Positions 6,920-8,430 of a stretch of DNA of 8,430 nucleotides are shown piece after piece (positions within the stretch are counted from its first letter, which is position 1; the number at the start of each line of letters is the position of its first letter). The position numbers and the translations under genes were made by a program. A model generated the notes under the pieces. The model did no database searches. It saw only the letters and a program-made list of their open reading frames with translations, and was not told the DNA's origin. The stretch is taken from assembly GCA_028869725.1 (NCBI GenBank), contig JAGWRJ010000033.1, positions 1 to 8,430 on the forward strand, given 5' to 3'. Source of the DNA: Alphaproteobacteria bacterium (GTDB lineage Bacteria; Pseudomonadota; Alphaproteobacteria; Micropepsales; Micropepsaceae).

Positions 6920-7258
6920 GGCTTTGCTGGGGTCGCCCGAAAGAGCCCACCGTCATGCGTTGCATGCCCCAACCGACCTCTATTGGCCGTGTGTGTAGCG
7001 GCTCCCGCGCACCAAATCTAGGGGTGTAGCCGGCGTTCTGCAGCCTCATGCCCCCATAGCCGCCCGTCTTCTTATACAACAAACCTACAACCATAGGCTG
7101 CTAGTTCGTTTTTTTTTTGGAGTATAGTGGAGCAACGCCAAGACATCTGCTTATACATTTTTGGCACATCGGTAGGTTGATTCAATGACAAAAGAAGAAC
7201 TCACAAAAACCGTGATCAAACTGGATTAGAATTTTTTGACGTTAAAATACTTCATCGA

Positions 7259-7286
7259 TTGACTTGCGTACTATAGGTTATATTGC
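7259..7286 (+). promoter_or_regulatory. Candidate promoter of the Ros/MucR-family gene
   Basis: TTGACT (7259–7264) is a good −35 match. It is followed after 16 nt by TATTGC (7281–7286), or after only 14 nt by the better −10 match TATATT (7279–7284). The start codon is about 70 nt further on. It is the best sigma-70-like candidate in the region, but the −10 element is ambiguous and the AT-rich surroundings raise the chance of a random match. Confidence 0.3.
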
Positions 7287-7344
7287 TTTTTGCCTCCGGC
7301 TGAGCAATACAGGTCGCGCCGAAGTTTTCCCCGTAAAACCGCCT

Positions 7345-7349
7345 AGAGG
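7345..7349 (+). promoter_or_regulatory. Shine-Dalgarno sequence of the Ros/MucR-family gene
   Basis: AGAGG lies 7 nt before the ATG at 7357, supporting this start. Confidence 0.6.
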
Positions 7350-7356
7350 CCAATAA

Positions 7357-7806
7357 ATGACCAGTCTGACCGATAATCACCTTTCGAAGGCCGATGATCT
7401 GCTCAAATTAGCCAGCGATATCGTGGCCGCCTATGTTAGCAACAACCCTATTCCAGTCTCGGAAGTTCCGGGAATGATCAAAAGCGTCCACGCGACGCTG
7501 GGTGGCCTGACCACAGGGATGCCGGCTGAAGCCCAGACTGCCCAAAAGCCCGCAATACCGGTCAAGAAGTCCGTCAATCCCGAATACATTGTCTGTTTGG
7601 AAGACGGGAAGAAGCTGAAGATGCTCAAGCGCTATTTGCGCTCGCGTTACAACATGACCCCTGACGAATATCGCGCCAAATGGGGCCTCCCGGCAGATTA
7701 TCCCATGGTCGCGCCCAATTACGCTGCGCAGCGGTCGGAATTTGCCAAGAAGATTGGCCTCGGGCGTTCCGCACCTGTGACCAAGGGCCGTCGCCGGAGC
7801 AGCTGA
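7357..7806 (+). CDS. Ros/MucR-family transcriptional regulator, zinc ligands mostly replaced
   Basis: Ros/MucR proteins are alphaproteobacterial DNA-binding regulators, often global, affecting surface polysaccharide, motility, symbiosis or cell cycle; MucR has been likened to H-NS. The product has 149 residues. The N-terminal part (about 1–45, ADDLLKLASDIVAAYVSNN and PVSEVPGMIKSVHATL) matches the family's oligomerisation region. A flexible Ala/Pro/Lys linker follows. The C-terminal DNA-binding domain (about 73–136) has PEYIVCLEDGKKLKMLKRYL and MTPDEYRAKWGLPADYPMVA. The four Ros zinc positions (Cys-Cys-His-His) read Cys80, Asp83, Tyr93, Tyr98, so zinc binding of the classical kind is unlikely. 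The tail is basic (TKGRRRSS). AGAGG lies 7 nt before the ATG. The gene is monocistronic between an AT-rich upstream region and a strong terminator. Its targets cannot be deduced here. Confidence 0.93.
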   Translation: MTSLTDNHLSKADDLLKLASDIVAAYVSNNPIPVSEVPGMIKSVHATLGGLTTGMPAEAQTAQKPAIPVKKSVNPEYIVCLEDGKKLKMLKRYLRSRYNMTPDEYRAKWGLPADYPMVAPNYAAQRSEFAKKIGLGRSAPVTKGRRRSS

Positions 7807-7834
7807 AGCTGATCCCAAATTACGGGCCAGAACC

Positions 7835-7866
7835 GGGCGGCGCCTCGAGCGCCGCCCATTTTGTTT
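7835..7866 (+). terminator. Rho-independent terminator after the Ros/MucR-family gene
   Basis: A perfect 9-bp GC-only stem (GGGCGGCGC, 7835–7843, pairing with GCGCCGCCC, 7849–7857) with a 5-nt loop is followed by ATTTTGTTT. It begins about 28 nt after the stop codon. On the opposite strand the hairpin is not followed by a T tract, so it acts mainly in the plus direction. Confidence 0.9.
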
Positions 7867-7914
7867 GAGGCGATCAGTGGCAGAGACAGCGCTTGTCGCG
7901 GCAGGCCTTCCGCC

Positions 7915-8430
7915 TCACAGCGAAATGTGCAGCGTCATGCCGTCATAGGCTGGCTCGACACCTGTCGGCAATTCGCTCTTAAGCCGACGGTAATCCAGAT
8001 CAAGATGCAAATTCGTCAGCACCGCCCGCCGTGGTTTGACCCGCGCGATCCACTTGAGTGCGGTTTCGACATTGGCGTGGGTGGGATGATGTGTGTAGCG
8101 CAGAGCATCGACCACCCAGCAGTCCAGCCCCTCGAGAAGGGCAAAGCTCTCCTCAGGCAAGGCGCTGACATCGGGGGAATACGCGAAGGCGCCACAGCGA
8201 AAGCCGAGTGAGCGCACTTTGCCATGCTCCTGCTCGAAGGGCAGGATGGGAATGGGACCACCGGCACCTTGGATCTCAAACTGAGTAAAGGGCTCTCCCA
8301 GCACGTGACCATTAAGAATGGGCGGATAATCACTGCCCGAAGGGCGCTCAAAGATATAGCCGAAACGGCGCATGATGCCGCCAAAATTGATGGCGTCTGC
8401 ATAAAGATCGATACGGCGGTGCTGGGCCAG
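7915..8430 (-). CDS. MBL-fold metal-dependent hydrolase, C-terminal part (start beyond the right edge)
   Basis: The frame is open to the window edge, giving the last 171 residues; the N-terminus, with the expected HxHxDH metal motif, is outside. The partial product has features of the metallo-beta-lactamase-fold hydrolases related to PhnP that are common in alphaproteobacteria: RRIDLYAD, YPPIL, ILPFEQEHGKVRSLGFR with a candidate metal His, AYSPDVSALPEESF, a VDALRY motif with a candidate metal Asp, HHPTHANVETAL, and TNLHLDLDY followed by GVEPAYDGM. Family members cleave phosphodiester or similar bonds, but the substrate of this subgroup is not certain. In many relatives it follows metG and tatD; here the upstream neighbours are not visible. 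It converges on the Ros/MucR-family gene, with about 48 nt between its stop and that gene's terminator. Confidence 0.88.
   Translation of the reverse strand: MAQHRRIDLYADAINFGGIMRRFGYIFERPSGSDYPPILNGHVLGEPFTQFEIQGAGGPIPILPFEQEHGKVRSLGFRCGAFAYSPDVSALPEESFALLEGLDCWVVDALRYTHHPTHANVETALKWIARVKPRRAVLTNLHLDLDYRRLKSELPTGVEPAYDGMTLHISL

Larger units (their letters stand above)
6907..7356. promoter_or_regulatory. Divergent intergenic region between glyA and the Ros/MucR gene, with AT-rich T-tract section
   Basis: This 450-nt region holds no convincing gene. Its left part (6907–7065) is GC-rich like the coding DNA and is the glyA leader. It carries two near-identical copies of GTGTAGC(C)GGC at 6993–7002 and 7024–7034, about 31 nt apart. 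Its right part (about 7066–7290) is strongly AT-rich, with a run of ten T at 7109–7118 and further A/T tracts near 7155–7162, 7203–7209 and 7231–7237. A 7-bp inverted pair, AACCTAC near 7082–7088 and GTAGGTT near 7173–7179, is present. Ros/MucR proteins are known to bind AT-rich, T-tract DNA, often upstream of their own gene, so autoregulation here is a reasonable inference. A 46-codon frame (6909–7049, minus) and a 14-codon frame (7185–7229, plus) are discussed in the findings. Confidence 0.5.

Noticed and set aside
6907..7065. Glycine or folate-type riboswitch in the glyA leader
   Set aside because: I could not identify any conserved riboswitch core; only short repeats and weak pairings are visible.
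7109..7118. T10 run as part of a rho-independent terminator on the plus strand
   Set aside because: Only a 4-bp CCTA/TAGG stem lies nearby and no gene ends upstream on the plus strand, so a regulatory T tract is the better reading.
1..8430. A novel defence, mobile or biosynthetic system in the window
   Set aside because: All substantial genes except the partial left-edge protein belong to known housekeeping or regulatory families, with no transposase, integrase, att repeats, CRISPR repeats or toxin-antitoxin pair visible.

Overview
The window looks like a conserved housekeeping block from a GC-rich alphaproteobacterium. The evidence is the gene order glyA–nrdR–ribD–ribE–ribB(X)–ribH–nusB–thiL, a Ros/MucR-family regulator beside it, and an alphaproteobacterial-type metallo-beta-lactamase-fold hydrolase at the right edge. 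I suspect Rhodospirillales/Acetobacteraceae or a near relative, but gene content alone does not settle the order.

Layout. Positions 1–6906 are one long minus-strand gene train, read right to left: glyA (serine hydroxymethyltransferase), nrdR (ribonucleotide reductase repressor), four riboflavin genes (ribD, ribE, a RibB with a degenerate RibA-like tail, ribH), nusB (antitermination), thiL (thiamine monophosphate kinase), and the start of a small exported protein of unknown function that runs off the left edge. Most gaps are 50 nt or less. Two junctions are 4-nt stop/start overlaps (ribB–ribH GTGA, ribH–nusB TTGA). The 117-nt nrdR–ribD gap is the only real break. Positions 6907–7356 are a divergent intergenic region whose right part is strikingly AT-rich. 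A Ros/MucR-family regulator (7357–7806, plus strand) follows, with a strong intrinsic terminator at 7835–7866. Convergent to it, a partial MBL-fold hydrolase (7915–8430, minus strand) continues past the right edge.

Functional logic. RibD, RibB, RibH and RibE cover riboflavin synthesis except GTP cyclohydrolase II and the phosphatase step. The RibA-like half of the RibB fusion lacks the zinc cysteines, so a separate ribA must lie elsewhere. GlyA, NrdR and ThiL link the block to one-carbon, deoxynucleotide and thiamine cofactor metabolism.

I see no CRISPR array, transposon, tRNA, rRNA, defence system or clear horizontally acquired island, and nothing that amounts to a new biological system. 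The points most worth a second look are the Ros/MucR protein with three of four zinc ligands replaced, the AT-rich T-tract region in front of it, the RibB tail, an AT-rich rare-codon patch inside ribD, and the unidentified exported protein after thiL.
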